From CAVXAE01 sp044225565 (lineage in GTDB: Bacteria > Pseudomonadota > Gammaproteobacteria > Steroidobacterales > Steroidobacteraceae), in NCBI GenBank assembly GCA_044225565.1, contig JBGAIL010000010.1:1-49853 (forward strand): a stretch of 49,853 bases of DNA. The letters run 5' to 3'. Below, piece after piece: positions 48,642-49,853 of the stretch (its first letter is position 1; each line of letters starts with the position of its first letter). Made by a program: the position numbers and the translations under genes. The notes under the pieces are model-generated. The model was given only the letters and a program-made list of their open reading frames with translations. It was not told the origin of the DNA and searched no databases.

Positions 48642-49304
48642 GTGACCGCCTGTGGCTTGTCCGCGTTCGATGCCGAGTGCAGGCGTTGTGCGCGACTCGT
48701 GGAGTTCCGCGAGGCGTCGCGCCGCGGGCATCCCGGTTACCACGGCGCGCCGGTGCCGGCCTTCGGGGCTGAGGACCCGCAGCTGCTGATCGTCGGCCTC
48801 GCGCCGGGCATGCACGGTGCGAACCGCACGGGCCGGCCGTTCACCGGCGACTACGCCGGGATCCTGCTCTACGAAACCCTGCACGCGCTCGGGCTCGCCT
48901 CGCAGCCGGCCTCGGTCGCGGCCGACGATGCGCTCAAGCTGCACGGCGTGCGCATCACCAACGCCGTCAAGTGCGTTCCGCCGGGGAACAAGCCGACGCC
49001 AGCCGAGGCGCGTGAGTGTCTCGGCTTCCTGCGCAGCGAAATCGCCGGGCTGCGCCACACAAGGGTGCTATTCGCGCTCGGGCGCATCGCGCACGACGCC
49101 GTGCTCGGGGCGCTCGACCTGCGCCGCCCGAGCCTCCCCTTCGCGCATGGCGCCGAACATGCGCTACCGGACGGGAGGATACTGGTCGACTCCTATCACT
49201 GCAGCCGCTACAACACGCAGACACGGCGCCTGACAGCGGTCATGTTCCGCACAGTGCTCGGCCGCGCCGCCGGCCTCGCCGGCCTCGGTGCGCCGCGGCC
49301 ATGA
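48642..49304 (+). CDS. Family 5 uracil-DNA glycosylase (UDGb type)
   Basis: 220-residue DNA-repair glycosylase. Motif A is LLIVGLAPGMHGANRTGRPF (47-66 or so, with GANRTGRPFTGD typical of family 5), motif B is SYHCSRYNTQTRRLT near the C-terminus (the family form is SYHPSRxNTxTGRLT, so Pro is replaced by Cys), and RITNAVKCVPPGNKP lies between. N-terminal CRRC and C-terminal region cysteines could ligate the [4Fe-4S] cluster of this family. Start GTG 48642 is 14 nt after the icd stop. Its stop overlaps the uvrC ATG (ATGA), giving a repair gene pair. Confidence 0.85.
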   Translation: MTACGLSAFDAECRRCARLVEFREASRRGHPGYHGAPVPAFGAEDPQLLIVGLAPGMHGANRTGRPFTGDYAGILLYETLHALGLASQPASVAADDALKLHGVRITNAVKCVPPGNKPTPAEARECLGFLRSEIAGLRHTRVLFALGRIAHDAVLGALDLRRPSLPFAHGAEHALPDGRILVDSYHCSRYNTQTRRLTAVMFRTVLGRAAGLAGLGAPRP

Positions 49305-49853
49305 GCGGGCCGTTCGACGCCAGGGCCTTCGTGGCGAACCTGCCGCGGCGGCCCGGCGTCTACCGCATGTACGGTGCGGACGACTCGATCCTCTACGTCG
49401 GCAAGGCGCAGCGCCTGCGCGACAGGGTGGGCAGTTACTTCAGCCCGCGCAACCTCGCGCCGAAAGTGGCTGCGCTCGTCGCCCAGATCGCACGCGTCGA
49501 GGTGACGGTCACGAACTCCGAGACCGAGGCGCTGCTGCTCGAGTACAACCTGATCAAGGAACACCGGCCGCGCTACAACATCCTGCTGCGCGACGACAAG
49601 AGTTTTCCCTATATCCTGCTGCGCACCAGCCACGACTTCCCGCGCTTCCTGTCCTACCGCGGCCCGCGACACCGCGACGGGCGCTACTTCGGCCCGTTCC
49701 CGAACGCCTCATCCGTCAACGAGATGCTGGCACAGATCCAGAAGCTGTTCCGGATCCGCAATTGTCGCGACAGTTTCTTCGCCAACCGCAGCCGGCCCTG
49801 CCTGCAATACCAGATCGGCCGTTGCACGGCGCCGTGCGTCGGGCTCATATCAC
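49301..49853 (+). CDS. uvrC: Excinuclease ABC subunit C, N-terminal part
   Basis: Nucleotide excision repair endonuclease; only the first 184 codons are in the window. The GIY-YIG nuclease domain is clear: PGVYRMYGADDSILYVGKAQ, NSETEALLLEYNLIKEHRPR, YNILLRDDKSFPYILL, and RYFGPFPNASSVNEML, followed by RNCRDSFFANRSRPCLQYQI with the cysteines before the UVR motif. ATG 49301 overlaps the glycosylase stop, so translation is likely coupled. The rest continues past the window end. Confidence 0.96.
   Translation, partial: MSGPFDARAFVANLPRRPGVYRMYGADDSILYVGKAQRLRDRVGSYFSPRNLAPKVAALVAQIARVEVTVTNSETEALLLEYNLIKEHRPRYNILLRDDKSFPYILLRTSHDFPRFLSYRGPRHRDGRYFGPFPNASSVNEMLAQIQKLFRIRNCRDSFFANRSRPCLQYQIGRCTAPCVGLIS

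Overview
The window is about 49.9 kb of dense, GC-rich bacterial chromosome with housekeeping and central-metabolism genes on both strands. The gene set points to a gammaproteobacterium of the Xanthomonadales / Nevskiales / Steroidobacterales type. The main reasons are a fused aspartokinase-homoserine dehydrogenase followed by thrB and thrC, a proteobacterial CysI paired with a DUF934 protein, an Fe-S type CysH, a class II DAHP synthase, NADP-isocitrate dehydrogenase beside the glyoxylate genes, and the nudJ-mnmA-purB neighbourhood. The lineage is inferred from gene content only. I see no rRNA, tRNA, CRISPR array, phage gene or insertion sequence, and no gene-free stretch longer than 300 bases.

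Layout. (1) 1-7114: assimilatory sulfur cluster: cysK (cut by the window edge), cysG, cysH, divergent cysB, a glycine-zipper envelope protein, a DUF934 protein and cysI. (2) 7221-12008: a tightly overlapped operon of MaoC-type hydratase, CitE-like CoA-ester lyase, a small DUF7009-like protein, and a HlyD/ATPase/ABC-2 permease exporter. (3) 12076-17420: thrA (one frameshift), thrB, thrC and a NERD-domain membrane protein. (4) 17417-24229: M20 peptidase, tatD, a TPR lipoprotein-like/secreted protein, a second ABC exporter, tryptophan 2,3-dioxygenase, a strongly structured palindromic element and a HAD phosphatase. (5) 24229-32201: acnA, mnmA, nudJ, a PLD-like protein, purB and divergent fumC. 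(6) 32198-36521: CoA-type NUDIX, MazG-like protein, a second glycine-zipper protein, PepSY protein and a PhoP/PhoQ-like two-component pair. (7) 36511-41757: two tandem copies of an aldehyde dehydrogenase / saccharopine-dehydrogenase-fold pair, with one undetermined base (39416) truncating one copy and many indels in the other. (8) 41844-49853: class II DAHP synthase, LysR regulator, aceB, aceA, icd, family-5 uracil-DNA glycosylase and the start of uvrC.

How the genes fit together. CysG makes siroheme for CysI, CysH feeds sulfite to CysI, CysK uses the sulfide, and CysB is the expected regulator. cysH and cysI share an almost identical promoter whose -10 box lies 7-9 nt before the ATG, which implies leaderless mRNAs; several other genes (mnmA, nudJ, icd, the TPR gene, probably kynA and the DAHP synthase gene) show the same -10-next-to-ATG arrangement without a Shine-Dalgarno sequence. 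AcnA, FumC, Icd, AceA and AceB cover much of the TCA/glyoxylate cycle. The ALDH7 / lysine-dehydrogenase-like pairs suggest lysine catabolism to aminoadipate.

Sequence quality matters here. thrA, aceB, the histidine kinase, the DAHP synthase gene and one aldehyde dehydrogenase all contain indels in otherwise intact genes, and the indel cluster at about 36.2-37.7 kb crosses two unrelated convergent genes. I read most of these as assembly or sequencing errors rather than gene decay. I found no clearly new multi-gene system; the most unusual signals are the leaderless-promoter pattern, the divergent tatD/TPR start pair, and the structured element at 23418-23539.
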